DNA from: Treponema sp.
GTDB taxonomy: Bacteria > Spirochaetota > Spirochaetia > Treponematales > Breznakiellaceae
Reading direction: 5' to 3'
NCBI GenBank assembly: GCA_031275535.1
Contig: JAISOR010000305.1
Coordinates: 1-5,782, forward strand
Length of the DNA: 5,782 nt
Part shown: piece by piece, positions 5,769 through 5,782 of the stretch
Layout: every line of letters begins with the position of its first letter
How positions within the stretch are numbered: position 1 is the stretch's first letter
Notes under the pieces: generated by a model
Databases searched by the model: none
The model's input: only the letters and a program-made list of their open reading frames with translations
What the model was told of the DNA's origin: nothing
Position numbers and translations under genes: made by a program

Positions 5769-5778
5769 AATTTTTGTA
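5764..5778. repeat. Perfect AT-rich palindrome at the right edge
   Basis: TACAAAA, a central T, TTTTGTA is a perfect 7-bp inverted repeat that overlaps the -35 region of the candidate minus-strand promoter. This position suits an operator, but no regulator is encoded here and AT-rich palindromes of this length can arise by chance. Confidence 0.5.
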
Positions 5779-5782
5779 AGCG

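Overview
The window looks like chromosomal DNA of a spirochete, most probably a Treponema of the termite-gut type. This rests on three things: the strong resemblance of the first lipoprotein to treponemal LpoB-like proteins as I remember them, the cluster of lipoproteins with relaxed spirochete-style lipoboxes, and a fairly GC-rich composition for the genus. The genus call is recognition from memory, not a search result.

Layout: positions 1-3 are the start codon of a divergent minus-strand gene that continues off the left edge. Its ribosome binding site (12-16) and a near-consensus promoter (TTGACC, 17 nt, TACAAT; 78-106) lie inside the window. Positions 107-482 carry no gene, but they hold a 187-bp element (242-428) that is one large imperfect palindrome with TA at both ends and a nested repeat at its apex. 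An extended -10 promoter (483-491) then precedes a four-gene plus-strand cluster.

The cluster: an LpoB-like lipoprotein (551-1162), a COG3014-type lipoprotein with TPR-like helices (1219-2535), an LPP20-family lipoprotein (2523-3578, overlapping the previous gene by 13 bp) and an AAA+ ATPase (3608-5368). Gaps are 56 bp, a 13-bp overlap, and 29 bp, each gene has its own Shine-Dalgarno sequence, and I see no terminator between them, so one operon is likely. The three lipoproteins should sit in the envelope. LpoB homologues in Enterobacteria activate a peptidoglycan synthase, so a cell-wall role is a reasonable inference. The ATPase has no signal peptide and should be cytoplasmic. It carries one intact AAA module and, before it, what looks like a degenerate second one. 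How it relates to the lipoproteins is unknown.

The right-hand 414 bp (5369-5782) contain no intact gene. They hold a 34-residue minus-strand remnant that looks like the N-terminus of an Rpn/PD-(D/E)XK nuclease-type transposase. In front of it is an elaborate stem-loop leader (5661-5734), a weak candidate promoter and a perfect 7-bp palindrome at the right edge. I see no convincing Rho-independent terminator after the ATPase.

No defence system, CRISPR array, tRNA or rRNA was seen. The most interesting items are the lipoprotein-ATPase operon, the tandem AAA architecture, and the two palindromic elements flanking the operon.
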